From Betaproteobacteria bacterium (GTDB taxonomy: Bacteria > Pseudomonadota > Gammaproteobacteria > Burkholderiales > SG8-39), in the NCBI GenBank assembly GCA_016713125.1, contig JADJPT010000008.1, forward strand, positions 62,001 through 126,000: a stretch of DNA of 64,000 nt. Direction: 5' to 3'. The notes beneath the pieces were generated by a model. It ran no database searches, was not told where the DNA came from, and saw only the letters and a program-made list of their open reading frames with translations. The translations under genes and the position numbers were made by a program. Below are positions 26,413 to 35,535 of the stretch, in pieces (the stretch's first letter is position 1; each line of letters opens with the position of its first letter).

Positions 26413-27398
26413 ATGAACAAGCATAGTTTCGCGCGCCGCGCGCTGCTCGCGGCGTTGTGCGCCGCGGGGTTCACCGCGGCGCTGCCGGCGGCGGCGCAGT
26501 CCTGGCCGTCCAAGCCGGTGAAGTTCATCTCGCCGTTCCCGCCGGGCGGTTCGGTCGATCCGCTGGCGCGCATGTTCGCCGCCAAACTGACCGAGGCACT
26601 GGGCCAGCAGTTCATCGTCGAGAACAAGACCGGCGCGTCCGGCTCCATCGGCACCGGCTTCGTCGCCAAGTCGCCGCCCGACGGCTACACCTACGTGTTC
26701 GTGTTCGACACGCATGCGGTGAACCCGGCGCTGATCCGCAACCTGCCCTTCGACACCGTCAAGGACCTCGCGCCGGTGATGCTGGTGGGCACCGCGCCGA
26801 TGGCCATCGCCACCGCGCAGGGCAAGCCCTACAAGACCTTCGCCGACGTGATCGCGGCGGCCAAGGCCAGACCCGATACGGTGAGCTACGGCTCGGTCGG
26901 CAACGGCAGCCTGGGACACCTGACCATGACCCTGGTGCAGCAGGCGGGCGGCTTCAAGATCGTGCACGCGCCCTACAAGGGCGGCGGGCCGATGACCGCC
27001 GATGCGCTGGGCGGGCAGATCGACCTCGCGGTCGGCTCGGTGGCGGTGATCTCCCCGCACACGCGCGGCGGCAAGCTGCGCGCGGTGGCGGTGACCGGCG
27101 ACAAGCGCTGGCCGGCCATGCCCGAAGTGCCGACGCTGGCCGAGCAGGGCTTCCCGGGCTTCTCGGCGCTGGCCTGGTGGGGCGTATTCGCCCCGGCCGG
27201 CACGCCCAGGCCGATCATCGACAAGCTCAACGCCGAGATGGACAAGGTGCTCAAGGATCCGGCGACGCGCAAGCAGCTGACCGAGGGCAGGGCATGGACG
27301 TGGTCGGCGGCCCGCCCGAGACGCTGCAGAAGTGGAACGACGGCGAGATCGCGCGCTGGGGCAAGGTGGTGCGCGACAACAACATCCGCGCCGACTGA
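26413..27398 (+). CDS. Bug-family solute-binding protein, one frameshift near the end
   Basis: This second receptor of the tandem pair has a signal peptide to about residue 32 (ALPAAAQS). It carries VKFISPFPPGGSVDPLARMF, VENKTGASGSIGTG, YGSVGNGSLGHLTM and APYKGGGPM. The frame slips at the GGG run near 27284-27287; one extra G gives LTEGQGMDVVGGPP and the normal C-terminus ending NNIRAD. It has AGGAGG before the ATG. The two receptors differ enough to bind different ligands. A strong terminator follows. Confidence 0.9.
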
Positions 27399-27411
27399 GT
27401 TCGCGCGCGGG

Positions 27412-27448
27412 AAAAAGGGGCGGGCCCGCGGGCCCGCCCTTTTCTTTT
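27412..27448. terminator. Bidirectional rho-independent terminator
   Basis: A GGGCGGGCC/GGCCCGCCC stem (27418-27439) is flanked by AAAAA on one side and TTTTCTTTT on the other. It lies between convergent genes and can stop transcripts from both strands. Confidence 0.85.
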
Positions 27449-27462
27449 GCGGACCGCCGCGG

Positions 27463-28239
27463 TCAGCGTCCCTCGAGCCGCGCCGCGCGCTTCTCGGCGA
27501 AGGCGCGCAGCATCTCGCGCGAATCGGCCGAATCCTTCAGCTGGCACATGGTCTCGACCACGCTCTCCATCGAGCGGCGGTAATCGAGGTCGTTGGCACG
27601 CATGAAGGCGTCGCGCAGCAGCTTCATGGCGATCGGCGATTTCTTCGCCAGGCGGCGCGCCAGTTCGCGCGCGCGCGGCATCACCTCGGCGCGCGGGCAG
27701 ACCTCGTTGACCACGCCCAGGCGGTGCATCTCGGCCGCCGGCACGATGTCGCCGGTGAACAGCAGCTTGGCCGCGCGGTGCCGGCCGGCCTGCAGCGGCA
27801 GGTGCACCAGGTGCATGGCCGGCAGCAGGCCGACGTCGATCTCGGGGTAGCCCATCTCGGCTTCCTCGGCGGCGATGATCATGTCGGTGGACACCGCCCA
27901 GGTCACGCCCGCGGCGCGCGCGTGGCCGTTGACCGCGGCGATCACCGGCTTGCCCAGGCGGTACAGCGCCTCGTGCATCTCGTAGTAGAAGACCTCGATG
28001 AAGCCGCGCAGCGCCTGGCCGTCGAATTCCAGCGCGAGCTTGAGGTCCAGCCCGGCCGAGAACACGGTCGGCAGGCCGCTGGTGATGATCACCGCGCGCG
28101 CCGTGTCGTCGTGCCGCGCACGCACGTAGGCGTCCACCACCTCGCGCGCCAGCTGGTGGTTGATCGCGTTGACCGGGCCGCGGTTCATCGTGATCTCGGC
28201 CACGCCTTCGATGACGCGGTAGTCGACCAGTTCCGCCAT
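27463..28239 (-). CDS. Enoyl-CoA hydratase/isomerase family protein
   Basis: This 258-residue crotonase-fold protein has the oxyanion-hole segments SAGLDLKLAL and AVNGHARAAGVTWAVSTD, followed by EMGYPEIDVGLLP. The usual hydratase Glu pair is not clear: the first oxyanion helix has A-A-G-V-T instead of A-G-G-G-C. It may therefore catalyse isomerisation, hydrolysis or another CoA reaction. The second ATG (28239) is preferred because AGGAGG sits six nt before it, whereas it abuts the first ATG. It is a lone minus-strand gene divergent from the EamA transporter. Confidence 0.9.
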   Translation of the reverse strand: MAELVDYRVIEGVAEITMNRGPVNAINHQLAREVVDAYVRARHDDTARAVIITSGLPTVFSAGLDLKLALEFDGQALRGFIEVFYYEMHEALYRLGKPVIAAVNGHARAAGVTWAVSTDMIIAAEEAEMGYPEIDVGLLPAMHLVHLPLQAGRHRAAKLLFTGDIVPAAEMHRLGVVNEVCPRAEVMPRARELARRLAKKSPIAMKLLRDAFMRANDLDYRRSMESVVETMCQLKDSADSREMLRAFAEKRAARLEGR

Positions 28240-28339
28240 GTGCATCCTCCTGTGGGTTGGTTCGTGAGATGATTCTAGATCGGCGCCGGGCCGGGGTTCC
28301 CGGTTTCTGCGAATCTGAAACTTTTGTTTCGCAAGAATG

Positions 28340-28386
28340 GCTCCAGGAGCGGGTTTCCTGTCAGTTCGAATATCAGAACCTATATA
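28340..28386 (+). repeat. Shared promoter-proximal element, copy B
   Basis: GCTCC-A-GGAGC, GGGTTTC, CAGTT, TATC and a -10-like TATATA occur with the same spacing as at 5058-5104. GAAAC-TTTT-GTTTC at 28317-28330 and GTTC...GAAC (28364-28379) add inverted repeats. It lies directly before the EamA gene. Confidence 0.55.
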
Positions 28387-28394
28387 AGTCCGTC

Positions 28395-29315
28395 TTGAAT
28401 TCCCCCGTCGTCCCGCTGCCGCGCAGCGTCATCATCCCGGCCTTCATGCTGGTTTCGGCGATCCTCGCCTGCAACCACGTGGCGGCGCGCATCGCCTTCG
28501 AGCACGGCGCCAACGTGACCACCGCGGTGGCGGTGCGCTCGGGCGGTGCGGCCTTCTTCACCATGCTGATGCTGCTGGCCACCGGCGTGCGCATCGGCCT
28601 GCCGCAGGCCCTGCGCGGCAAGGCGCTGGTGGTCGGCCTGTGCTTCGCGCTGCAGAGCTACTGCCTGTATTCGGCGATCGCCGCCATCCCGGTGGCGCTG
28701 GCGCTGCTGATGTTCAACATCTTCCCGCTGATCCTGGTGCTGCTGGCCTGGGCGACGGGTACCGAGCGTCCAGGCCTGCGCGCCTTCCTGGTCATGCCGG
28801 TGGCCCTGCTGGGCCTGGCGATGGCGCTGGACGTGGCCGGCCTGACCACCGGGCGCGGCTTCGATTTCGCCGGGCGCTGGACGCAGATCGGCGTGGGCGT
28901 GCTGTGGGCCATCGGCGCGGCCTTCTCGATGGCCGCCGGCATGTTCCTCACCAACCGCTGGCTGGGCGGCATGGACGGCAGGCTGCGCACGCTGACCACC
29001 ATGTCGGTGGTGGCGGTGGTGATGATCGCCAAGGGCGCCGGCACCGGCAGCTTCGCGCTGCCGGTCGACGCCATCGGCTGGGCGGCGCTGGCCGCGCTGA
29101 CCCTGCTCTACACGGCGGGCTTCACGCTGATGTTCGTCCTGCTGCCGCGCTCCGGCGCGGCCAGCAACACCGCGGCGCTGAATTTCGAGCCGATCGCCGC
29201 GCTGATCCTCGCCTGGCTGCTGCTCGGCCAGAGCATCGCGCCGCTGCAGGTGGTCGGCGCGCTGGTGGTGATCGGCGCCATCATCGTGCTGAGCCTGCCC
29301 AAGCGCGCGGGCTGA
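28395..29315 (+). CDS. EamA/DMT-family transporter
   Basis: About 306 residues with ten hydrophobic helices in two EamA repeats; the first begins SVIIPAFMLVSAILACNHVA and the last ends VVIGAIIVLSLPKRAG. Drug/metabolite transporters of this type usually export amino acids, metabolites or drugs. The start is uncertain. TTG at 28395 gives the normal family length and keeps the first helix; ATG at 28446 would cut into it; earlier in-frame codons lie upstream of the -10 box. It is divergent from the crotonase gene and convergent with the GntR gene. Confidence 0.88.
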   Translation: MNSPVVPLPRSVIIPAFMLVSAILACNHVAARIAFEHGANVTTAVAVRSGGAAFFTMLMLLATGVRIGLPQALRGKALVVGLCFALQSYCLYSAIAAIPVALALLMFNIFPLILVLLAWATGTERPGLRAFLVMPVALLGLAMALDVAGLTTGRGFDFAGRWTQIGVGVLWAIGAAFSMAAGMFLTNRWLGGMDGRLRTLTTMSVVAVVMIAKGAGTGSFALPVDAIGWAALAALTLLYTAGFTLMFVLLPRSGAASNTAALNFEPIAALILAWLLLGQSIAPLQVVGALVVIGAIIVLSLPKRAG

Positions 29316-29327
29316 ACCTCCGGGCGC

Positions 29328-30137
29328 CTAGGCGCCGAGTCCCGGGTCGCGCCCGTCGCCGGCCAGATGCATGCGGCGCGCGTTGGGCGGGATGTACAGC
29401 TCTTGGTAATAGATCGGGCTGTCGCGGCCGACGAAGGCGCACACCTCGAGCAGCTGGCCGATGCATCCGGCGCGCACCCCCAGCACGCGGCACACGGCCA
29501 GCGGCAGCTTGAGCGTGGACAGGCACTGCGAGATGCGGCCGATCGGCTGCGCGCTCTCGCGCCAGATGATGTCCTTGAAGTTCTCGCCGGACAGCTTGCG
29601 CGCCGGCAGGGTGGCGAACGCCGGCATGCGCCGCGGGTCGGCATAGAAGCGGCTGAACACGCTGAACTCGTCGGCGATGCGCAGCCGGCGTTCGATGCAC
29701 ACCAGCCCGGGCGCGCCCAGGTGCGCGCTCCACGGTCCCGGCGCATCGACGGCGTAGCGGTCGGTGACCTCCGGATACACCGGCAGGTAGCCGCCGGCGT
29801 CGTCGAGGAAGCGGCAGTGCAGGGGCGCGTGCATGCGCCCCACGCCGCGTTCGGCGACGAAGCTGCCCTGGCCCTGGCGGCGCACGATCACCCCGTCCTC
29901 GACCAGCAGGCGCAGCGCGCGCTGGATGGTGCCCAGGCTGAGCGGCAGCCGCGCCGCCAGCTCGGCCTCGTTGGGCAGGCGCATGCCGGCCGGCCAGTCG
30001 CCGGCAGTCACCGCCTGCACCACGGCGTCGCGCAGCACGAGGTACTTGGGCACGCCGGGGCGGCCGCAGCGCTCCAGCCGCACCGGCAGTTCGGCCAGCG
30101 CGGCGGCCGGGGCATGTTGCGTTGCAGCTTGAGTCAT
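29328..30137 (-). CDS. GntR-family (HutC-type) transcriptional regulator with UTRA domain
   Basis: This 269-residue protein has an N-terminal GntR winged HTH (MRLPNEAELAARLPLSLGTI, then ALRLLVEDGVIVRRQGQGSF) and a C-terminal UTRA-type ligand domain (~residues 105-265). It is divergent from a sulfatase. The palindrome ACTATATAGT sits between them, 10 bp before its ATG and over the sulfatase -10 box. It most likely represses itself and the sulfatase/Bug genes until an effector, perhaps the sulfated substrate or its product, binds. Confidence 0.9.
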   Translation of the reverse strand: MTQAATQHAPAAALAELPVRLERCGRPGVPKYLVLRDAVVQAVTAGDWPAGMRLPNEAELAARLPLSLGTIQRALRLLVEDGVIVRRQGQGSFVAERGVGRMHAPLHCRFLDDAGGYLPVYPEVTDRYAVDAPGPWSAHLGAPGLVCIERRLRIADEFSVFSRFYADPRRMPAFATLPARKLSGENFKDIIWRESAQPIGRISQCLSTLKLPLAVCRVLGVRAGCIGQLLEVCAFVGRDSPIYYQELYIPPNARRMHLAGDGRDPGLGA

Positions 30138-30157
30138 GGTCTCTGAAACTATATAGT
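30129..30157 (+). promoter_or_regulatory. Sulfatase promoter (TTGAGT-N17-TATAGT) overlapped by GntR operator ACTATATAGT
   Basis: TTGAGT (30129-30134) and TATAGT (30152-30157) are 17 bp apart. The perfect 10-bp palindrome ACTATATAGT (30148-30157) covers the -10 box, so a bound GntR dimer would block polymerase. Start predicted near 30164. Confidence 0.6.
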
Positions 30158-30194
30158 AATGCAGCAGTCAGGCCCAAACGCACAAGGAACCCCA

Positions 30195-31649
30195 GTGAGC
30201 GCACCGAACTTCCTCGTCATCATGTCGGACGAGCATAACCCGAAGATCGCCGGCTACGCCGGCCATCCCGTCGTCGACACGCCCAACCTCGACAAGCTCG
30301 CGGCGCGCGGCACCAGCTTCACCTCGGCCTACACCACCAGCCCGGTGTGCATCCCGGCGCGCGCCGGCTTCGCGGCCGGCAAGTACATCCACCAGATCGG
30401 CTTCTGGGACAACGCCGACGCCTACGACGGCTCGATACCCTCGTGGCACCACGTGCTGCGCGAGCGCGGGCATCGCGTGGTCTCGATCGGCAAGCTGCAT
30501 TTCCGCCTGCCCGGCGAGGACCACGGCTTCAGCGAAGAGCAGATCCCCATGCACATCATCGACGGCAAGGGCGACCTGATGGGCCTGGTGCGCGATGACA
30601 TGCCGCGGCGCGGCGGCGCGAAGAAGATGGCGGCGATGGCCGGCCCCGGCGAGTCGCCCTATACCTTCTACGACAAGGAGATCTGCTCGCGCGCGCAGGT
30701 CTGGCTGCGCGAGCAGGGCGTGAAGAACGAGGGCAAGCCCTGGGTGCTGTTCGTGTCCTTCGTGGCGCCGCACTTTCCGCTGACCGCGCCGCCCGAGCAC
30801 TACTACCGCTACTGGAACCGCGAACTGCCGATGCCGCTGCTGTACGCGCGCGAGCAGCGCCCGGCGCATCCCTACCTCGAGGACTACCGCAACAGCTTCT
30901 GCTACGACGACCATTTCGAGTCCGAAGCCGACGTCAAGCGCGCGCTGTGCGGCTACCTCGGCCTGGTCAGCTACCTGGACGAGAACGTCGGCAAGGTGCT
31001 GCGCGCGCTCGAGGAGGCCGGCCTGTCCTCGAACACGCGCGTGATGTACACCAGCGACCACGGCGACAACCTGGGCGCGCGCGGGCTGTGGGGCAAATCC
31101 ACCATGTACGACGAGATCGCCCGCGTGCCGATGATCCTCGCCGGCCCCGGCGTGCCCGCCGGCGCGCGCATCGCCACGCCGGTCAGCCACGTCGACGCCT
31201 TCCCCACCATCGTCGAGACCGCCGGCGTGCCCTTCGCCTCGGTGCGCGACGGGCATCCCGGCGTGTCGCTGCTCGAACTGGCCGCCGGCGCGCAGCCCGA
31301 GCGCACGGTGCTCTCGGAGTACCACGGCATGGGCTCGACCACCGGCGCGTTCATGATCCGCCACGGCAAGTACAAGTACGTGCATTACGCGCAGTACGTG
31401 CCGCAGCTGTTCGACCTGGAGGCCGATCCGGACGAGACCCGCGACCTGGCCGGCGACCCGGCGCACGCCGCGCTGCTGGCCGAGTGCCGCGCCAGGCTGC
31501 AGACGCTGTGCGACCCCGAAGAAGTGGACCGCCGGGCGAAGGCCCGTCAGGCCGAACTGCTCGCCGCCAACGGCGGGCGCGAAGCGGTGATCCGGCGCGG
31601 CGATCTGGGCTTCACGCCCGCGCCGGGATTCGCCGCCGACTTTCAATGA
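30195..31649 (+). CDS. Sulfatase family hydrolase
   Basis: This ~484-residue alkaline-phosphatase-superfamily sulfatase has the Asp metal ligands in VIMSDEHNPK, the formylglycine site SPVCIPARAG (CxPxR, Cys type), HFPLTAPPEHYY, TSDHGDNLGARGLWGKSTMY and a C-terminal LEADPDETRDLA. The Cys-type site needs a formylglycine-generating enzyme encoded elsewhere. No signal peptide is visible, so it may act in the cytosol. GTG 30195 is chosen over ATG 30159 because AAGGA precedes it and the ATG lies upstream of the predicted transcription start. A Bug receptor gene follows after 13 bp, suggesting uptake plus desulfation. Confidence 0.92.
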   Translation: MSAPNFLVIMSDEHNPKIAGYAGHPVVDTPNLDKLAARGTSFTSAYTTSPVCIPARAGFAAGKYIHQIGFWDNADAYDGSIPSWHHVLRERGHRVVSIGKLHFRLPGEDHGFSEEQIPMHIIDGKGDLMGLVRDDMPRRGGAKKMAAMAGPGESPYTFYDKEICSRAQVWLREQGVKNEGKPWVLFVSFVAPHFPLTAPPEHYYRYWNRELPMPLLYAREQRPAHPYLEDYRNSFCYDDHFESEADVKRALCGYLGLVSYLDENVGKVLRALEEAGLSSNTRVMYTSDHGDNLGARGLWGKSTMYDEIARVPMILAGPGVPAGARIATPVSHVDAFPTIVETAGVPFASVRDGHPGVSLLELAAGAQPERTVLSEYHGMGSTTGAFMIRHGKYKYVHYAQYVPQLFDLEADPDETRDLAGDPAHAALLAECRARLQTLCDPEEVDRRAKARQAELLAANGGREAVIRRGDLGFTPAPGFAADFQ

Positions 31650-31662
31650 GGAGGAGACAACG

Positions 31663-32631
31663 ATGAAGAATCTGCGCAACAAGCTGCTGCTGGCAATCGC
31701 GGTCGCGGGTATTGCGACCCAGGCCGCCGCGCAAGCCTGGCCCGCGAAGTCCGTGCGTTTCGTCGTGCCGTTCGCGCCGGGCGGGGCCACCGACGTCGCC
31801 GCGCGCGTGATGGCCGAGAAGCTCAGCGCCTCGCTGGGCCAGCAGGTGGTGGTCGACAACCGCGCCGGCGCTTCGGGCGTGATCGGCACCACCGAGGTGG
31901 CGCGCGCCGCCCCGGACGGCTACACCCTGCTGTTCGCCGCCGATCCGGTCAGCACCGCGCACCTGGTGATGAAGGCGGTCACCTACGATTTCCTGCGCGA
32001 CTTCACGCCCGTCATCCAGGCCACCACGCAGCCGCTGGCGATCGCCGTGCACAGCTCGGTGCCGGCGAAGAACCTGCAGGAGTTCATCGCGCTGGCCAAG
32101 GCCAGTCCGGGCAAGTATTCGTTCTCGCATTCAGGCACCGGCTCGGGCCAGCACCTGTCGGGCGAGATGTTCAAGAAGCTGGCCGGCATCGACATGCAGC
32201 ACGTGCCCTACAAGGGCGGCGCGCCGGCGGTGCAGGACCTGGTCGCCGGGCAGGTGCTGGTCGGGGTGATCGGCTCGACGCCGCTGATCCCGCACCACAA
32301 CGCCGGCCGCATCAAGATCCTGGCGTTCACCAGCAAGGACCGCTTCCCGGCGCTGCCCGACATCCCGACCCTGCATGAGTCGGGCTTCAAGGGCTTCGAC
32401 ACCGGTCAGTGGCTGGGCATCGTCGGTCCGCGCGGCCTGCCGCCCGAGGTCGTCGAGCGCCTGAATGCCGACAGCCGCAAGGCCCTGGCGATGGCCGACG
32501 TGAAGGAGCGGCTGATGAAGGCCGGCCTGATCACCGTGGGCGGTTCGGCCAAGGCCTTCGAGACCATGATGCGCGAGGACATCGGCCGCTGGACGACGAT
32601 GACCAGGGAGATGGGCATACAGCCGCAGTAG
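31663..32631 (+). CDS. Bug-family solute-binding protein
   Basis: The signal peptide ends near residue 24 (QAAAQA), followed by VRFVVPFAPGGATDVAARVM, VDNRAGASGVIGT, AAPDGYTLLF, a SHSGTGSGQHLSGEMF block and VPYKGGAPAV. At 322 residues it is intact. It lies 13 bp after the sulfatase with GGAGGAGA before the ATG, so it is probably cotranscribed and may capture a sulfate ester. A strong terminator closes the unit. Confidence 0.94.
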   Translation: MKNLRNKLLLAIAVAGIATQAAAQAWPAKSVRFVVPFAPGGATDVAARVMAEKLSASLGQQVVVDNRAGASGVIGTTEVARAAPDGYTLLFAADPVSTAHLVMKAVTYDFLRDFTPVIQATTQPLAIAVHSSVPAKNLQEFIALAKASPGKYSFSHSGTGSGQHLSGEMFKKLAGIDMQHVPYKGGAPAVQDLVAGQVLVGVIGSTPLIPHHNAGRIKILAFTSKDRFPALPDIPTLHESGFKGFDTGQWLGIVGPRGLPPEVVERLNADSRKALAMADVKERLMKAGLITVGGSAKAFETMMREDIGRWTTMTREMGIQPQ

Positions 32632-32653
32632 ACCGCGGCGCGCGATGCCGGGG

Positions 32654-32695
32654 AAAGGGCCGCGGTCCCGCAGGGGGCGCGGCCCTTTGTTTTTC
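32654..32695. terminator. Bidirectional rho-independent terminator
   Basis: An 11-bp perfect stem AAAGGGCCGCG/CGCGGCCCTTT (32654-32664 with 32678-32688) is followed by GTTTTTCT. It sits between convergent Bug genes and touches the stop codon of the minus-strand gene. Confidence 0.85.
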
Positions 32696-33654
32696 TACTC
32701 GGCCTTGATGCCGACCTCGGGGATCAGCTGCCGCCACTTGGCCAGGTCGGCGCGGATGAAGGCGGTGAACTGCTCGGGCGTCATGCCGGTGGGCTCCAGG
32801 CCCTGGTCGCGCAGCCACTTCTGCATCTCCGGCTCGTTCAGGAAGCCGTTGATGTCGGCCGACACCTTGTCGACGATGGCCTTGGGCGTGCCGGAGCGCG
32901 CGAAGAAGCCGAACCAGGCGCCGCCGTTCAGGCGCGCCACGCCCAGTTCCGGGAAGGTCGGCACTTCGGGCAGGGTGCGCGAGCGCGCGCTGCCGACCAG
33001 CGCCAGCGGGCGGATCTTGCCGGCCTTGATGTGCGGCAGCGCCGTGCCGATCGAATTGAAGCTGGCCGTGATCTGACCGCCGAGCAGGTCGTTCAGGATC
33101 AGCGCCTCGCCCTTGTAGGCCACGTGGGTCATGTCGATGCCGGTGGCGCGCTTGACCGTTTCGCCGTAGATGTGGAACGAGGAGCCGTTGCCGAACGAGC
33201 CGTAGCTGAGCTTGTCGCGGCGCGCGGCGGCGATCAGGTCCGCGTAGGTCTTGTAGGGCGAGTCGCTGCGCACCGCCATGATCACCTCGGCGGTCATCGC
33301 CTGGGTGACCGGCGCGAAGTCCTTCTCCGGATCGTCGGGGCAGTTGGGGAACAGCACCGGGGCCTGCGTGAACGAGGTGAAGGTCGACAGGAAGGTGTAG
33401 CCGTCGGCCGGCTGCTTGGCGACGAAGTCGGTGCCGATCATGGCCGTGGCGCCGGGCCGGTTCTCCACCACCACCGGCACGCCCCACTTGTGCGTGAGCT
33501 TTTCGGCCAGCAGGCGCGTGTAGCGGTCGGGGCTGCTGCCGGGCGCGCTGGGCATGATGAACTTGACCGGCTTGTTCGGCCAGGCCTGCGCCAGGGCACC
33601 GCCCGAAGCGGCCAGCGCCAGCGCGCCCAGCAAGGCGAGGAAGGTGCGATTCAT
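32695..33654 (-). CDS. Bug-family solute-binding protein
   Basis: This intact 319-residue receptor has a signal peptide to ~residue 22 (GGALAQA), then VKFIMPSAPGSSPDRYTRLL, ENRPGATAMIGTD, PADGYTFLST, YGSFGNGSSFHIYGETV and VAYKGEALIL. The first loop (APGSSPDRYTR) departs from the APGGxxD pattern of most Bug proteins, hinting at a different ligand. Its start overlaps the stop of the alpha/beta hydrolase gene by 4 bp, so they are cotranscribed (monooxygenase, hydrolase, receptor). Confidence 0.93.
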   Translation of the reverse strand: MNRTFLALLGALALAASGGALAQAWPNKPVKFIMPSAPGSSPDRYTRLLAEKLTHKWGVPVVVENRPGATAMIGTDFVAKQPADGYTFLSTFTSFTQAPVLFPNCPDDPEKDFAPVTQAMTAEVIMAVRSDSPYKTYADLIAAARRDKLSYGSFGNGSSFHIYGETVKRATGIDMTHVAYKGEALILNDLLGGQITASFNSIGTALPHIKAGKIRPLALVGSARSRTLPEVPTFPELGVARLNGGAWFGFFARSGTPKAIVDKVSADINGFLNEPEMQKWLRDQGLEPTGMTPEQFTAFIRADLAKWRQLIPEVGIKAE

Positions 33655-34487
33655 GTTGTCTCCGGTCTGGTGTTCTTCTTGATGAAGCCGCGCACTGCGG
33701 CGTTGAAGCGTTCCGGAACTTCCAGGTGGGGCAGGTGGCCCACACCGGGCAGCATCTCGATCTCGCCGTGCCTGGCCGCAGCCAGCAGGCGGTGCGCGTT
33801 GGCCGGCGGCGGCGTGATGCGGTCCTGCTCGCCGGAGAGGATCAGGATCGGCTGTTCGAGCTGCGCCACCAGCACCAGGCCCTCGGTCGCGTACAGCATG
33901 CGCGCGGCCTGCGCGTAGCCCTCGACCGTGAGTTCGTCGCCGCCCTGGCGCAGCCTGGCCAGCAGTTCTGCGCCGGCCTGCGGCGACACCAGGTTGGGCG
34001 AGTCTTCCTCGATCATGCGCACCGGTCCGGCCGAGGCGATGCGCGCGGCGCGCTTGTCGGCCAGGGTCTTCTGTTCCCCGGCCGGCAGGTGGCCGTAGCC
34101 CGCCGTCGGCCCGCCCAGCACCAGGCCGAGCACGCGCTGCGGGTACTCGCGCGCGAAGGACAGCGCGATCAGCGTGCCCCAGGAGTTGGACACCAACCAG
34201 GCTTCGCGCACGCCCAGTGCGTCGAGCAGCCCGGCCAGCGCGTGCGCGTAATCCTCGACGCGCGGCGCGGCGCCCGGCAGCGGGTCGCTGTCGCGGTAGC
34301 CTGGCGCATTCCAGGCGATCACATGGAAATCGTTCGACAGCCCCGCGAACTGATGCTCCCAGCGCGGCGAGGTCGAGCCGATGCCGTGCAGCAGCACCAG
34401 CGCCGGCGCGCCGGGTCTGCCGGCCTGGCGGTAGGTGAGCCTGCCGTGCGGCAGGGTGATGCTTTGCGCTGCGGGGATCATGGTCAT
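33651..34487 (-). CDS. Alpha/beta-fold hydrolase
   Basis: This 278-residue serine hydrolase has the oxyanion motif LLHGIGSTSPRWEH, nucleophile in VSNSWGTLIALSFA (Ser of NSWG), the acid in LSGEQDRITPP and the His in GVGHLPHLEVPE. The N-W-G surrounding the nucleophile is a variant of GxSxG. Enzymes of this type hydrolyse esters, enol-lactones or meta-cleavage products. It lies between the monooxygenase and Bug genes on the same strand, 19 bp after the former. Confidence 0.92.
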   Translation of the reverse strand: MTMIPAAQSITLPHGRLTYRQAGRPGAPALVLLHGIGSTSPRWEHQFAGLSNDFHVIAWNAPGYRDSDPLPGAAPRVEDYAHALAGLLDALGVREAWLVSNSWGTLIALSFAREYPQRVLGLVLGGPTAGYGHLPAGEQKTLADKRAARIASAGPVRMIEEDSPNLVSPQAGAELLARLRQGGDELTVEGYAQAARMLYATEGLVLVAQLEQPILILSGEQDRITPPPANAHRLLAAARHGEIEMLPGVGHLPHLEVPERFNAAVRGFIKKNTRPETT

Positions 34488-34506
34488 GGTCTCGTCTCGG
34501 GCGGGT

Positions 34507-35535
34507 TCAGGCGGCGGCGGGTTCCGGTGTTTGCAGCGCGGGCATGACCTCGCGCGCGAACAGTTCGAGCGAGCGCAGCGACTCGTCGAGCCGCAGGTCG
34601 CCGAAGGCGAAGCGCGCCAGCAGGTAGTTCACGCCGCTCTGCGCGATCTGCGCGGCGAGCGCGTCGCGCACGGTGGCCGGCGAGCCGGCGATCACCAGGC
34701 CGGCCTTGTGCACCACGTCGAAATCCTCGGGGAATGCGGCGAACTGCGGCTGCGTGCCGTGCTTCTTCCACAGGTACATGAAGCTGGCCCACCAGCGCGC
34801 ATAGGCGCGGCGCGCGATGTCCACGGCCCGGCCGTCGGTCTCGGCGATCACCAGGTGCCGAGAGGTGCCCATCAGCGGCATGTCGTGTGCGGCATGCCCG
34901 GCCTGCGCCCATTCGGCACGGTAGCGGTCGGTGATCTCGCGCACGCGCGCCAGCGGCCCGTTGACCACCGCGTTGACGCGGTTCTGCACGCACCACACCA
35001 CGCCATCGGCATTGCCCACCCCGTACCAGAGCGGCGGGTGCGGACGCTGTAGCGGGTGCATCATGACGGGCACGTCGCGGAAATCGAAGAAGCGGCCGCT
35101 GTGCGTCAGCGTCTGCGCGCCGAAGGCCTGCATGATCACCTGATAGGCCTCGACGTAGCGCGGCCCGGCCTCGGCCGGGTCGGCGCCGTAGTAGCCGAGC
35201 TCGTAGGGCGAGATGCCGCGGCCCACGCCGAGCTGGAAGCGCCCGCCGCTCATGTGGTCGAGCATGCAGATCTCTTCGGCCAGGCGCAGCGGGTGGTACA
35301 GCGCCAGCGTGTACACCAGCGGCCCGAACAGCATGGTCTTCGTACGCTGCGCCACCGCCGAATGGAACACCGAGGGCGAGGGCGACATGCCCAGCGGCGT
35401 GGCATGGTGCTCGGCCGTGTGGTAGCAGTGGATGCCGGCGCGCTCGTAGGCCTCGATGAGCTTGAGCCGGTTCTCGTAGAACGCGCCCAGCGGTTCCCCG
35501 CTCGCGTCCAGGTGGTCGAATACGCCGAATTTCAT
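34507..35535 (-). CDS. LLM-class (luciferase-like) flavin-dependent monooxygenase
   Basis: The ~342-residue protein starts MKFGVFDHLD. It contains HTAEHHATPLGMSPSP, LRLAEEICMLDHMSGGRFQL and GVGRGISPYE, characteristic of the bacterial luciferase-like family that uses reduced FMN. Earlier in-frame codons up to 35631 overlap the divergent MBL gene and are not used. It probably starts a three-gene operon with the hydrolase and Bug receptor: uptake, oxygenation, hydrolysis of a small ester or ketone. The flavin reductase partner is not in the window. Confidence 0.92.
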   Translation of the reverse strand: MKFGVFDHLDASGEPLGAFYENRLKLIEAYERAGIHCYHTAEHHATPLGMSPSPSVFHSAVAQRTKTMLFGPLVYTLALYHPLRLAEEICMLDHMSGGRFQLGVGRGISPYELGYYGADPAEAGPRYVEAYQVIMQAFGAQTLTHSGRFFDFRDVPVMMHPLQRPHPPLWYGVGNADGVVWCVQNRVNAVVNGPLARVREITDRYRAEWAQAGHAAHDMPLMGTSRHLVIAETDGRAVDIARRAYARWWASFMYLWKKHGTQPQFAAFPEDFDVVHKAGLVIAGSPATVRDALAAQIAQSGVNYLLARFAFGDLRLDESLRSLELFAREVMPALQTPEPAAA

